64,000 bases of DNA from Tulasnella sp. 424 (GCA_019633425.1 WSUB01000061.1:155558-219557), one strand, 5' to 3'. Counted from the stretch's first letter, positions 1-11,838 are shown. Notes: generated by a model not told the origin, from the sequence alone. Numbers and translations: made by a program.

Positions 1-101
1 GTAAGCCCCAGGGAAGTCACTCCAAATACAACTCATAAAGGTAACTAAATACACAGTCCAGAACCTCTGTGAGAGATTGTTTGGCTGCGATGGGAGGCTT
101 A

Positions 102-449
102 TCAACATCCACACCAGCAAGAGCGGTCGCGACAATCAGCCGTAATACATCCACAATTGAAGCAACAGCAACTGCAGTCCTCCTTTCAAGTTATGTCAAA
201 AGCCAGTCGTTACCATACTGTTCGCTTCAGAGGAAAAAAGAACGAATTACTCACATAGCAAAATCCTCCTCGAGGTCTCATTGCCTCGCCACGAGCGGTC
301 ATTGGGGAGACCTGGGCAGGTTGGGTGTCGGCAACGTTAGACGTGCGTGCCGCCATCTGCATTGTCTGGGTATACGTCGAAGAAAGGGATGGTGCAAGGC
401 GCGCAGGTGATGGTGGTCGGATGCCCTCTGTTGTAGGAGAGTAGTACAT
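102..449 (-). CDS. small cysteine-rich protein (two exons, putative)
   Basis: Unrecognised small protein of about 91 residues. Exon 1 is 449..255 and exon 2 is 182..102, joined in phase 0 by a GTGAGT donor and a GAAAG acceptor with a TTGAC-like branch site. The N-terminal 60 residues are Pro/Ser/Thr-rich and polar and end in RPRGGFCY. The second exon then gives a cysteine-dense tail (about ten Cys in 26 residues, beginning EDCSCCC) that ends in TGA. This layout resembles the short fungal proteins with a disordered head and a Cys-rich tail that can be membrane-bound or palmitoylated, but no family can be assigned. A different acceptor phase would give a hydrophobic tail with a stop at about position 20. 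The start is the first ATG after which the reading stays polar; an upstream in-frame ATG at 473 is possible. Confidence 0.4.
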
Positions 450-2197
450 TGCGGATACAATAACAAATTGCAAGAGGAGAGCGAGAGAAACAGAGTAGAG
501 AAAAAGACTAACGGGGGAGGGTGAGAGGGCTCGCTGACAGAAAATGCAAAGTTGTGTATAAATAATCGCATGTCTCGCGTATTTCTTGGCGTTCTGGTCA
601 TAGGCTGCTCAAACTTGAATATACTGGGATTGGACGGCCTTTGCACAGCGTTTCCTAAAAGAGAGCTGGTCTAGGTTGCCGGAGATTGCTGTCGACCCTG
701 CCAAGCCTGACGAGTTAAGGGACTGCCCTCAGGGGTTTGTGCAATGGGGAAAGTCTTATAAATCGCACTGCTTCAGGCTGTAACGTCACTCATGCTGTGC
801 CACGGATCGCGTTGAGCAACCTGCGAGTAGGAAATATCGTCCAAGTCTAAATCTAAGCTGCTACCTTATGACATGACGAGGGAGTTGAGAGGGTGTTTGC
901 ATATTCTCCTAGGGGAGCAAGGTGAGCCATAACAGATACTCGGGACAGATCATGGTTCGGAGAGCAAATGGGGAGAGGTCCGGAGGGACTCAGTAGCACA
1001 GGCGGCTGTCTTCACTTGGTACAGATTCCTACAAGGTTGCGCCATTGCTGATACTGGCGTACTCGAAGGAAAGGGAGATAGAACGAAGTCATGTTTTGCC
1101 TGTGTTGGCGTGAACAGTCATAGCTCCTAACAGGGTCTTGCGGAACCGCCCTTAAGTTTTGTTTATCGGGTGATGGTAAAGGGTGTCCGGGCGTATTCAA
1201 TGGTTGATTGGGTCCAGACACACGCACAGGTCATTCCTTGGTGTGACTTCTCTGCCTTCTTCCCCAGCCAAACTTAGGACTCTCAGGGTGGCGAACCTAT
1301 GACAGCCCCGTTCAATTTCTATGCACTAAGTCAGGTACGGTCTCCAATTGGACGATAAGACCCAGGTTCCTGCTTTCAGGTCATTAGATCCAGCCAGCAG
1401 GGACACCTCGACAAGCTATGACCAATGTTTCCGGAAATCCACATTCTGGGCTCCTTGAAGGGCACTTGAAAATCTATCATCACGATATTTACTATCGAAG
1501 ACTGCGTTGATTGCATTTGCTAAGTTCATTGGTTCAGAACCCCCAGATTCTGAACCCCGTCTCTCATTGAGCGCTCACGCATCAGGCAAACAACCCCGCG
1601 TGACCCAGGTTCTCTGTCCCACAGATATTAGTGCTTGCACTAATGATGCCCGCAGCCTTGGTCATCGCAAGGCATTTGGGGGCGGTTCCAGTCAGCCGAT
1701 CCCGAATCCATGATATACTAAGAGTAAGGTTTCCCGATCTGGAAATGCAGCGGAATCGTGGACCCTGAGCTCGCGGGATGATACGATTTTCGGGTAGGGA
1801 GGGCCGTGAAGCGGGCGGGGCTGAAGAAGCCGAACGTCAACGGAACTAGGTGTTTAGGGATGTCCCGCTGAGTCGGTGCTTCGATTCGCGTAAATATCAC
1901 GTTAAACTTGTCATTATCGATGAAATGGACATCATACTTCCACAACGTTCAAATCTCCATCTTCCGCCGGCGCCTGGAGCCACCTTCTCAATCGACAGAG
2001 GCGTACAACTCCGATTACCTCGTATGGACGAAATACACAACTTTTCCAGAGGCACATTATGGATTGACAAATTCAGGCTACGCCGAAGTCCACAGTTGTT
2101 TATTTGAATATTTTTACGACCACTGAGCTGTCGTTTATTCTCTCTTCCGTGGGGTACGGTATAAGTATGATCTACTTGCCGGCGGGCTTGAACCGCT
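450..2197. other. intergenic, no gene recognised
   Basis: About 1.75 kb with only short, overlapping open frames of unlike composition on both strands. None can be spliced into a plausible protein. It would contain the promoters of the flanking divergent genes. I see no repeat or RNA gene in it. Confidence 0.5.
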
Positions 2198-3553
2198 ATG
2201 AGCCCAGTCAACCCCCTTCTGCACCAATCTACCTCCTCCCCTTCATCGGCTCCAAGCGCTTTGCCCTCACGCATCTTACCACAAATGTCAATAATATTGG
2301 CGCCTTCGCCAACTTCCACCTCATTCCTCACCTCCTTGGAGTCGGTGGACATGAGACGTTTCAGATCCTTTCTCGCCTACGCCCACCTTCGAGCTCTCAA
2401 GAACGACACTCCTCGACTGGTAGTCAAGAGGAAGAACAAGAAACGCAAAGTGCAGGACGATCACACTGCATTGCTGCCGCCAATATCGGAGAAACCGCCT
2501 TTGGAGTCGGGAACAGTTTCGGACGATGCGGCACTGCCGTACATCAGCGCTGAAGGGAAAAGTCTTGAGCTTCTTCAAGTGGGAGAAGAAGAAAGAAGTG
2601 TCCCCACCACCCCAGTAAGATGGAACCTAGTCCCAGCAACGCCCCCCATGACCCCCGAAGCGTCCAGCAGCACAGACGCCACCTCACTTCCGACACCACC
2701 ATCTCCCGTCTTCTACGCAACGTCGTTCCTGTATCCTTCCACCACAGACGTGATTAATGACCCGGATTTGTCCGGGCCTGGAAGTCCTTCTGCCAGGGAC
2801 GAAATTCGGGAAGAACGTGACGTCATGTCGGGGGCATCTAAAAAGATGTATTTGATCCCGTCCATGGCAAGCTCACAAACTTTGCCTCGCCTTCCGACTT
2901 CGGATAGTCGATCGACGTTGACAGCGGGCCCACCCTCCCCATCGATAGCAGTGGAAGGGGCTTCACCTCTGGAAGCCCAAGTGTTGGGGGGACAGGGCGC
3001 GGCGAAAGGCCTACAGAACGACTCTTCGTCTCCCCACCAAACCGATTCCTACGAATCGCTATCCAAGGTCCAGCCTTTCTCGACCAGACCTGTGTCAATT
3101 CCTCCATCACTGCACCCCCGAGCCATCTCATCGGTATCGCTCACTGGAGTCCCACCAGTCTGTCTCGAAGGGCCATCAGCCTCGTTCCTCGCGGCAAAAC
3201 TGTCCACATTCAAAAATCGTGTTCGGCATCGTTGGGGCTCAGAAGGGGCGATCGGTGACCAGTTTCGGTCGAGCCAAATGCAATGCAATCTCAAAGACTA
3301 CGAGGTCCCTTCGGGGCCCCGTCATATTCCCTCCCCTCCGGTTGCGCCTTCGTCTAGTTCGGTATACCAAGTGGAGAGTCGCTCGCGGTGGTCCGAGTCT
3401 TCGTCCGAGCATCTCGCAACCGTTAGATTGCGGGCTGCAGAAGGGAAACGCGAGTCTGCAGGTTTCAAGCTACCTTGGACAAGGGGTAGGGGATCGAGCA
3501 TCGGGTCGAGCGAGATCTTTCTGCCCCGAACATTCTGGGGGAAAGCGAAATAG
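2198..3553 (+). CDS. hypothetical Ser/Pro-rich disordered protein, 451 aa
   Basis: Single-exon gene of 451 codons with ATG at 2198 and TAG at 3553. I do not recognise the family. The protein is rich in Ser, Pro and Thr throughout and has no membrane segment. A basic cluster (VKRKNKKRKVQDD) at about residues 76-88 could be a nuclear localisation signal. There are several S/T-P sites, for example TPPMTPEAS near residue 150, as in phospho-regulated scaffold proteins. The C-terminus is basic and aromatic (PRTFWGKAK). The long frame with no stop over 1.3 kb and the uniform low-complexity composition support coding. An internal ATG (MSIILAP, about residue 30) is an alternative start. Upstream and downstream are long intergenic stretches, so context gives no clue to its role. 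Confidence 0.6.
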   Translation: MSPVNPLLHQSTSSPSSAPSALPSRILPQMSIILAPSPTSTSFLTSLESVDMRRFRSFLAYAHLRALKNDTPRLVVKRKNKKRKVQDDHTALLPPISEKPPLESGTVSDDAALPYISAEGKSLELLQVGEEERSVPTTPVRWNLVPATPPMTPEASSSTDATSLPTPPSPVFYATSFLYPSTTDVINDPDLSGPGSPSARDEIREERDVMSGASKKMYLIPSMASSQTLPRLPTSDSRSTLTAGPPSPSIAVEGASPLEAQVLGGQGAAKGLQNDSSSPHQTDSYESLSKVQPFSTRPVSIPPSLHPRAISSVSLTGVPPVCLEGPSASFLAAKLSTFKNRVRHRWGSEGAIGDQFRSSQMQCNLKDYEVPSGPRHIPSPPVAPSSSSVYQVESRSRWSESSSEHLATVRLRAAEGKRESAGFKLPWTRGRGSSIGSSEIFLPRTFWGKAK

Positions 3554-4361
3554 GTAGGATGTGCAGCTACTCGGTTAAAGGTTCGCGACCCGTCCAGCGG
3601 TTCCGCTATTAACTTGTTATATTATTGGTCTTCGTTGATTATTTGGTATGGTTATTGAAACGTTTCGTTCAGTGTTATATTGCAGAGTAGTCCCGGACTG
3701 ATTAGAACTTGGCGCTCGGGTTTTGTCGTGGTCTCCCCATTCCGATTTCGCGTTGTTTTGTTGTAATATTCACCGAGCGAGTCGTAAATCGACATTATAT
3801 TTGGCCAGTGAATGGTATAGCTAAATGTGTTTCAAGTTGGGGTGGAGAAGGAGAATACCAGCGGAGGCGAATCCAGGCTGGCGAAGGTGTTGGTATTGCG
3901 GGACGACTCTAGACTGGAACCCAAGCGAATGAGCGAGGGTATCTATGGCTAGGGAGAGGACCACCAAGGTAATTTCTTCGATTTGTGCATGTCCCAAGCT
4001 TCAAGGTGCCCTGGACAAGGTCGGAGAAAAGGAATGCCGTTGCTTGAAAGGGTGATCACGATGAAAAGGACCTCCACGCTGCATATGCGTGTAATCAAGA
4101 GGAATTACTGAGCTGGCGTGGAAGAGGGAGAAATTAATGGGTCCCTTGATTCGTGGTCTTGATCCCACCGGAGCTCAGTGTCAAAGCTTGGGGCTCATGT
4201 GAGAGGCACGTGCGCTTATTGCAGCTTCGACCAGAATCAAACGAGCAACAAACCGGCTCCGCGCTTTCCTTCCCCAACCACTGGCCCACATCGCCAGAAA
4301 GGATGCTGTCCCTTCCAGCACCATGGACTCTACTTCCAAAGCTCTCTGACATCCCGCAAAT
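3554..4361. other. intergenic, nothing recognised
   Basis: About 800 bp between the disordered-protein gene and the first supportable exon of the PQ-loop gene. It has scattered stops on all frames. The right part probably holds the promoter and 5' leader of the PQ-loop gene. Confidence 0.45.
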
Positions 4362-6011
4362 ATGCAATTTCGTGCGTCTTCTAATTATCATTTGAAACGC
4401 ACGTGTCGTGAACTGGACTGACTTTTCGCCTTCACCCACCGGTCATGACGCCGATACCCTATCCATTGCTTAGGAGCACGATGGTGCAGCATTGTTCGTC
4501 CAAACATTCCTCCTGGTTGGGATAGTCGTGAGCTATCTTCCACAGGTTAGTGCCAGGATGCCTCAGGGGAAGACGTGTGCTGATCCCAGCCAAATAGCAC
4601 CTCAACATAATTACTAAAGGCTCGTCAGAAGGATTCAGCCCCTGGTTCCTCCTGCTCGGTTGTACATCAGCGAGCTCAGGACTTATAAACGTGTAAGAAC
4701 ACCTTTTCATAGTCGTCGCTCCCCAGCCGACAGAGTTTCGTTTTAGACTTGCCTTGCAATGGGAGTCTGTCAAATGCTGTCGTCATGTTGTGCGTCCGCC
4801 CATCCGAGGCTATATTGCTTATCAACTCACTCACCGGTACCCTTCGTACTCAGGGCCCACTTCTGTGCTACGAAAGCTTGGGCGGGATTGAAATTGTAGG
4901 CCTCCAGTGGTTCGTCTTCACCGTAATGTACGCTTTGGGCTTTTTTGGACCTCTTGCACCTTCACTCACCCACCTCTTCCCAGCCTCGTACTCTTCCTCA
5001 TATACTTTCCTCCGCACCTCAAATATGTTGAATATCGAGCCACAGCTCACCCTGGTCACCCAAAGAACTGCGAGTGCGAACCATGCGAAGCAGCGAGAGC
5101 CGGTCCGCAGGTGAACACTACCCCTGAATGGAAGTTGGCCATTGTCCTTTCTTGGGTTGTTTTCATTCATCTGTAAGTCAGATGCACTCCACGTCCTACG
5201 GCTACCTCCTCATCTCTTGCTTTCATTTAGCTCGCTGTGCCTGTTCATCACTGTCATCCTCCTATACAGCTCGCCCTCCTCACCTGATGGAGTGCCTGCT
5301 GAACGCGTCTTTATCTGGACAACTTTCCTTGGGCTCTGCTCCACCTCGCTCTCTTTCATCCAGTACATGCCCCAGCTTCTGCACACATATCGAACCAAGT
5401 TGGTTGGTGCCCTCAGTATTCCCGCGATGTTGATCCAAAGTCCAGGTGCTGCGCTGATGGTCTACATCATTGCATCTAAGTAAGACACTCACTTCGTAGC
5501 GTAATTAACGATTGCTAATGTCGATATTTCACTTTAGGCCCGGGACGAATTGGACAAGTACGTTTGGACTTCAGTCTGATTCGAGCGAGCCCCTGATATA
5601 TATCGGACTAATACTTCGGCTCCCTCTTGTCTAGGTTGGCTCGTATATGCCACAGCAGGCTGCCTCCAAGCTACGCTCTTGACTATGTGCCTCATCTGGA
5701 AAGCTCGTCAGAAGAGACTGGGGATCGACGATTTCGGGAATCCCCTGCCTGACGCTCCTTCGGGGTCACACTTCCAACATCACACTCCTCCTTCGAATCA
5801 AATACCCGACTATGGTTCAAACGGCCAACCGCCTATCTACAGTGCGCCGACTGTTGGAGCTGGAACGGAGGTCGCAGAAGAACAAGAGACAGTTGTCGCT
5901 GTGACGAGAGCGGTTGAAGATGCTATGGAGACTACGCCTCTCTTGCCAGGACAGCAATCGTCGAGCGAAGAGACCCAGAAACAAGGATGGAGGAAGTGGC
6001 TAGCTCTTTAA
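4362..6011 (+). CDS. PQ-loop repeat membrane protein
   Basis: Multi-pass membrane protein of the PQ-loop family, whose characterised members move small solutes such as amino acids or cystine across lysosomal or vacuolar membranes. The substrate here is unknown. Exons that keep phase are 4490..4545, 4598..4692, 4747..4789, 4854..4927, 4984..5172, 5231..5479, 5538..5557 and 5635..6011, all with GT-AG introns. The first PQ motif is VVSYLPQHLNII followed by SSEGFSPWFLLLGCTSA. The second is IQYMPQLLHTYRTKLVGALS, followed by LIQSPGAALMVY and PGTNWTSW. Hydrophobic helices include IEIVGLQWFVFTVILVLFLI. The C-terminal ~110 residues are polar (GIDDFGNPLPD onward) and contain a TTPLLPG motif resembling an acidic-dileucine-type sorting signal. 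The 5' exon is uncertain: ATG at 4362 with a 10-nt exon spliced to 4490 gives a sensible start, but other starts are possible. Confidence 0.78.
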
Positions 6012-6694
6012 TTGCCGGAGGTGACTTTTTCCTGTGCTTGTTTCTTTTTCGTCGCGCAAACTTTCGTTCTCTCCACGGGTGGCGCAATTAGCGAACGTTA
6101 GGTTCGAGGTTCAATAGGGCTCTCTGCCTTGCGACAATGTCATGGCTGTAGTGCTTCTCATCTGTGAGACAAACGTTGTACATTGCTATCTCGCGGCCTT
6201 GTGCCGTGACGGCGCTAACCGTAGACAAAAAATGGTTAACGTTGCTGCTCTGCAACGAGGGTTGGGTCGGGTCCCCAGTTTGAGACAAGTTAATCGATGA
6301 GCCACCAGCCGTTCTAGAGCTGCCTCGAATGCCGAGAGGTGACAGCCGGTCACTCGTTGGCCCCTGGTCGCCTCGAGGTCGGTGTGATCTCACCTCACGT
6401 GACCCAGACTGCTGCTCGCCTCGTTTAGGGCACGAACGATATCCTTGCAGTGTGTTTGACACCAGCTTGCACGCCTTTCCCTGCCATCTTCATTTGCCAT
6501 AACGAGCGTATAAAAGGACCTCTGAACTCCCACTTGTGATGCCCCATGAAAAAGCAATCCTGTCACTTTCGACCTTCTTATTCACTTTACATTTGAGTTA
6601 ATATTTCATCTTCTTTCCCTCGCACTCTCGTATTTTCATCAGTGCTACTACCCATCCCTATTCGCTACTTATCATCACTGCATCTCCTCGCACG
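6012..6694. other. intergenic: terminator of PQ-loop gene and promoter of the next gene
   Basis: About 680 bp. The right part is a typical fungal promoter: a TATA element at 6509, then a pyrimidine-rich leader (CTTCTTTCCCTCGCACTCTCG-like) before the ATG at 6695. A 124-codon open frame on the minus strand (6462..6088) lies here; I do not support it as a gene. Confidence 0.5.
6509..6516 (+). promoter_or_regulatory. TATA box (TATAAAAG)
   Basis: TATAAAAG at 6509, 186 bp upstream of the ATG at 6695, followed by a CT-rich leader. Both position and sequence fit a core promoter of the downstream membrane-protein gene. Confidence 0.55.
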
Positions 6695-7412
6695 ATGGTA
6701 GTCTTTGGCCGGTCCACGAATTCTTCCCGCTCCTCCTCCTGCTCCTCCGATTCTTCATCCTCCATTCCAAAGACACTCCGCAACCGTTCACGCTCCTCGA
6801 CAGCCAAAGCACCCAAACCCTCCGCTCCTTCTCTCACCAAACGTATCTCGTCATCCATCCGACCCACTCCCAAACCCCAGCCCTCGCTCATTCGCCGTGC
6901 CTCGTCGTCCCTGTCGGATTTCGACTCGGCCAGATGGGAGAAGCGGATGTTGAAACGTATCCAGAGATTCCAAAGGGATCATCCTATCCTGATGAGGGTC
7001 ATTGGCACTGGCCTATGCATCGCCGGTGCTGGTGTTAGTGCCTTAGCCATGCCCGCCGTTCTTGGTGCTTTTGGAATCAAGCTGGCTGTAGCCAACGGTA
7101 CGTTCCAGAGTATCAATACCTATGGATGATGCTGATGCTTGACTTTGGATAGCCCCGATGATGCTCGCTGAAGGACTTGCCGCTGGGTCCGCTGCCCTTC
7201 CCATGACAACAGCGAACATTGCTGCCGGAGCCAAGGTTCTCGCCCTCGACATCGGCAAACGTCTCTTGGCTGGTCCTCCCGAGTCCCCGACTGAACGCGG
7301 TATGTTCGGATTCTTGCCACGGAGGAAGAACAGTAACTCGTCCACTCTAACGGAGTCGGAGTCCAGGGTTGGTGTGTTGGGTGACCTGCCTCTCGTATCC
7401 TCCACGAAGTGA
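6695..7412 (+). CDS. small Ser-rich protein with hydrophobic Gly/Ala segment
   Basis: Two exons (6695..7097 and 7153..7412, GTACGT donor, phase 1) encode 220 residues. The first ~80 residues are very rich in Ser and basic residues, with runs such as SSRSSSCSSDSSSS. A short amphipathic basic stretch (RWEKRMLKRIQRFQRDHP) follows. Then come two or three Gly/Ala-rich hydrophobic segments, about residues 110-180 (VIGTGLCIAGAGVSALAMPA and AEGLAAGSAALPMTTANIAA). The C-terminus is polar. The Gly/Ala helix pattern faintly recalls the ISG12/IFI6-type small membrane proteins found in some fungi, but I cannot confirm that. A TATA box and CT-rich leader precede it. The splice removes an in-frame stop and keeps the hydrophobic segment continuous, which supports the model. 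Confidence 0.65.
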
Positions 7413-7652
7413 TGCCGTTGACGTTCCCATTTTCAAACGTTTATTTTGCATTTCATCATGTTGTACTTTATCTTGTGAGCTGGGCTTGCCCCTTGTTGCA
7501 TCATTCAACACACTTCATTCCTCCCAAATTCCATATATCATCCACTCATTTCATTGTACTTTAATGATATATCCAACGCTCCTTTGGGCTTTACGGTGTG
7601 CGTGCTCCAACCATACATACTCGTCATCCTGGGGAAGTGGCCGAGAGAGAAA

Positions 7653-7780
7653 TCGGGTTGCTCGGCAACCCTGCTTTCAAAAACGATAAAATGTAAACAC
7701 CGTCCTTCTACGCTCCCGCGGTTGGTGTGATATTAAACAATAGCCAATCGCGGCTCTCGTTTCTGCACGCTCCCCCAGCT
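7653..7780 (+). repeat. long direct repeat, copy 1 (128 bp)
   Basis: Copy 1 of a 125-128 bp sequence that recurs at 11839..11963 in the same orientation. The two copies differ only by a 4-bp indel and a 1-bp indel. It opens with a perfect 7-bp inverted repeat at 7655..7671 (GGGTTGC-TCG-GCAACCC). It contains a forkhead-like GTAAACA at 7693 and, in this copy only, a CCAAT box (TAGCCAATCG) near 7741. It lies about 240 bp downstream of the preceding gene's stop codon. Confidence 0.92.
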
Positions 7781-8969
7781 CGAACTAGACCATGACCATA
7801 CAGCCATTTCTTTCGCAATCTACGCTATGCCATGACGCTTTGGAGGGCAGTTCATACTCAGGTTTACCTTCAGGACCATCCTTCTTAATGCGAGTGTAAG
7901 ATCATGCTTACCATTTCATGCATGCGCCTCCTTTCCTCGTTCAGTCACTCCAGGCGTATATCCTCTTCAGCAACTTTGGAATTGACGCCCTGAGTGAACA
8001 GAGGTGTGTTAAATGGCCGGAGCAGTCGAACCTTCTCGGGGTCCCTCCCTTGACTCATTGCAACGTAAGCGTTGAGTTCAAAATACTTATTGGTTGATGC
8101 TCTCAGTCGCGGGCTTGTCGATGTCGACGATTACTCGATCGAGGTTTGAAATTGGGATTTGTGGTCCGTGAACGCAAATGCAGGTACATTGCCGTACTGA
8201 CGAAGCAGGAACCACTGTGAAAGATTACCCCCTCCTCTGTACTCTGTAAAGAATACACTGCGTTTCTAGCTAAGATGTATGCTACTACACTCCTCGGACA
8301 CTTTGAATATCTAATAGTATGTGTCCTCGTGCGATTATTGCGGCCGAGCAACCCTTTTGTCGCCCGTGGGCGACGTTGCAAGTCGCTTAGCCAAGCATTG
8401 CCCCCGAACATCGAATGTTCTTCGGCGCGTGTCCAGAACATTACCAATCCCCCCACGTGTCCGTCCCTTCAAGCCGAGCAAAGCGAGGCAAACACGTTGC
8501 GTAAGCGGCCGCTGGGAAGGAGCGTGCAACAAAACGTGAGCCGCGTCCGAGAGGGAGAGGGGAGGGATCGGAAGAAGGACGGAAAGAACGGGGGAACAGA
8601 AAGGGAAAAGTCAGCGAAGGTCGCAAACAAGGAGACAGCAACGTACGGGATGGAGCGCGGAGGACAGGGGCCACAAGGAACGGAGAAGGATTCAAGGGGG
8701 AATCAGGGAGAAGACCATCTCGAAGAACGCGAAAAAGGCGAGGAGAGTGATCATAAGTAACAGACATACCGCGCATCGGAGGGATAAAGAGGAACGTCGT
8801 CGAGCGGGAGGAGGAAGGCGAGAAGAGGGTATGGAGAGTCAAATACGGGATCGCAAAGACAAGAGAGCGGACAAGGGGAAGAAGGATATAAATAGGGAGG
8901 AGTGAGGTCAAAGAGCGCAGGAGACCTGGACCAGCGCTGTGGCCAGGAATAACGTACTTGGTAGTCGGT
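7781..8969. other. 3' flank of the FunK1 gene; purine-rich stretch
   Basis: About 1.2 kb with no gene I can support. From about 8515 to 8900 the plus strand is markedly purine-rich (GGGAGAGGGGAGGGATCGG-like); the minus strand, sense for the kinase gene, is therefore a long polypyrimidine tract. Long open frames seen here on the minus strand are a by-product of that bias. Confidence 0.5.
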
Positions 8970-11714
8970 TCATTGGGCGGAGTTCTTGCGGTGACGAGGC
9001 CGCGATGAAGCCACGTCCGTGGCCTCCGGCAGTCTGGGAACCTTGAATATTTGATCGTCGCCGCTACGAGAGGCAGTGGACTGGCTGTGTTCACGCTTGA
9101 CTGGCACTTGATTTGGGGAGCTCACTGCGGAGCTGGCAGCGACGGGGCCTGGATCTTGCATCGAGCTACACGACGTCAACTCTGGCAACTCCATATTTGA
9201 CAACCACGCTACCCAACTCGCCAGCATTGATCGCATCTCATGATACAGCCAGGAGTACGAGGAAAAGTCGCCGATATCAAAACGTCGCACAATGTACGCT
9301 TGTTTTAGGACTCGTCGGATGACCTGGAGTTCCTTTGTGATGGGTTGAAGGATTCCGCTGACCCAAGTTTGGAGGACGCTTTCCAGGTTTCCCTCTTGAG
9401 TGAGGACTCTCTCGCGATTTGGGGGGTACGTGCTTGTGTTTTGAAATATGCTGTAGAGTTCGGCTTTGAATTTCCTTTTATCCTCGGTTGAGCGCTGAGT
9501 GGGAGGAAAGCGCGCTAACAGCGTCCAGAGCACAATCCAGAAGATCGATTCCAAGTCATGCTGGAAGTTGTGGAGGACAAAGGAGGGTGCCTTAGGTTTG
9601 CCTTGACAAGCCGCCTCCCCCGTATTGCTCAACTCCGATGAAATAACCGACCCCCACTCATAACCCCGAATCGGAGTCTTGCCCCAGTCCGGATCGTAGA
9701 TGTGCACCTGTTTCTGAATTTCTACCGCCATGAAATAGGCCGTGCCCTGCGTCGCACTCAGTGTCTCTATCAAAATCTCTCCACGCTTTTGCACATACCG
9801 TTTTCGGATCGGAACTGCCCTCCACGTCCTTCGGCTTGAAAGGCTTGGCGTACTCCAAATCGGCAAGGATGCCTCGAGTGCTCTGACTTTTTGGGTCCGT
9901 GAACGCGTAGATATTGCCAGTGCTGATATCGCGATGGACCCACCCCGCAACGAACATAAGCTGCAGAGCTAAACCGTCGTCACGATACGTTAATCAGGAA
10001 CGTGTGATGCAGTTGAAAAATCGACTATAGCCTCACCGAATACGCAGTCCCGTAATGCAATTGCCACATCTTGTAACGTCCGCACATCGTGCAAAGCCTC
10101 ACAAACCTCACTAAAGACGACTCGATACTGCCGTTTGGGACGATAGTGGCGGGGTGGTTGTTCTTCGACAGGTTGAAGACGATTGCCTGGATGAGATGTC
10201 GTCGCTCGGGAACGGTCGGCGTGTGGATGAGACGAGGGGGTACTGGTAGAGGGTGGTAGGTCAAAAAGCGTCGGAAAGTGCTGAGCTCCTTCCGGGACTT
10301 TCTTCGACTCTCGTCCCTGCCAATCGCAGACAACACTGAGGAAGTACTGCGTCCAAGATTCTTTCATTAAGCACTGCCGCAGCAACTCCTTCTGGCCGTC
10401 TTCCATCCCGTTAAAGGCCTCCGGTTCATCGCCGCCTTTCTCCAGACCCTTAGCGATCTCCTTGAGTTCGTCGAAGACGCCCCTCAAGTTCTCGCTCTCT
10501 GTCTTTGACCCGCTGTCGAGCCATACGTCCTTTAGAACCATGGGGGTCGCTTTGTCGACGTGCTGAAGGTTCTGGAATGATCGAACTTCAATGGCCTCCC
10601 ACACTCGAGTCGCACGACCGGTGATACAAAGGCTACGGTCGTCAAAGATCGCTTTCCGAGTCTTGAAGTAGCGGTTTCCGACCTGGTAAACGAAACAAAC
10701 ATTCTGAATCTTCTTTTGCTCGCGTTCTAGGTGACGCCGGACCGTCTGATCATAGCCAAGTTCCTCCTCGTTGGCGAACAGCAGCGAAAGCATGATCCGT
10801 ATGTACCTGCGAGGGTCCTAGGAGCCGTTCAGTTCATACCCCAAAAGGGCTTAATAAGAGCTCATCTCACCTCTACGAAATCAAAATCAGGCGATTTGAC
10901 CGAATGCGACCGCGAGAAATACCAGACCGCCATTGTGCTGTCCTCAACAGTAATCTATGACACCAACGTGGTCTGTGAGATGACGGTGAAATTAGTGACA
11001 GCACAAGAACGCACGCCATAGATGTGCATGCGGCGGGGATCGTCGTTCATGCAGAACGTGGCGGCACTCAGAAGTTGTGCGCGATTCTGAGGGATGGAAA
11101 CGTGAACAGAGTGCATATGGCAAGGATTCTGAGGTTCCACGCACTTGCACAGCGTCTTTGGTTTTTAGCTTATACTCGCATGGAACAGCCAGATCGGCTA
11201 TGTGTTGTTCTGACGTCGTCTCCATTTTCGGCATTGTCGATTGCTGGAGCCTGAGGTATGCGTCCACTTTGAAATTTGCACCGTCCGTCTCCACCATGTT
11301 GTACTTGCGGGGTTCCTGTACGAGGTTCGATGATGCTTTCCGATTGTTCAGGGTGCGGTCTGCCAGGACACCGCAGATGGAGACGAGCGGCTCAAAGCAC
11401 ATCTCCTCGCCAATCTGCAAGGCGGAAGGCGGATATAAGTAGTGCTTGAAGCGGAGCGGTTGTCCCTTCTCTTCGCAGAGGAGGTCTTCCTGCATGAGGT
11501 CGGTGACTGCCCTGTTGATTTCGGCATCCATATCGGATACTCCTATATCGGGTAGGTATTGGTAGAAACCATCCTCCCATGTCGAGCAGACGATCATTTC
11601 GCTCCTCATCTCCTTAAGGACTTCCGGGCGGTGTTCCGTTACGTTTGTCGTCGACCTCAGAGAGCCACTCTTGCGAGGAGTTGGTCGTAGAGGTCCGCTG
11701 TCAAAGGCAGTCAC
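8970..11714 (-). CDS. FunK1-type fungal protein kinase
   Basis: FunK1-family kinase, a family expanded in basidiomycetes whose biological targets are mostly unknown. Six exons in frame: 11714..11145, 11086..11015, 10954..10871, 10817..10037, 9968..9799 and 9764..8970, about 823 residues. N-terminal conserved block: STWEDGFYQYLPDI and FKVDAYLRLQ. Next comes the family block HIYGITVEDSTMAVWYFSRS followed by FDFVEDPRRYIRIMLSLLF. The kinase core has the catalytic loop HRDISTGNIY (Asp and Asn kept), ADLEYAKPF in the DFG position, and TQGTAYFMAVEI at the P+1 loop. The tail is LHNFQHDLESIFWIVLW. One intron is only 34 nt. The 5' end is unclear: the open frame reaches 11714 without an ATG (GTG there) and hits a stop about 70 bp further up, so a 5' exon is missing from my model or was lost near the adjacent repeat. 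Confidence 0.85.
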
Positions 11715-11838
11715 ACTGGTCAGGCTCCGAATGGCACGGATGAGCCGCGAAGAACGTACAAGGCTGCGTGTCCCACAGCTTTAGGAGACGGTAGCGGGTT
11801 GGGCGGTGTCTGAGACCGTTGATTTGGGGGCTCGTTAG

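Noticed and set aside
6088..6462. 124-codon minus-strand frame between the PQ-loop gene and the next promoter
   Set aside because: Part is protein-like, but it has no homologue I recognise and lies in a short interval that must hold a terminator and a promoter on the other strand.
8441..9094. 217-codon minus-strand frame overlapping the FunK1 3' end
   Set aside because: It reads the polypyrimidine tract and the FunK1 last exon in another frame; FunK1 itself is clear in that exon.
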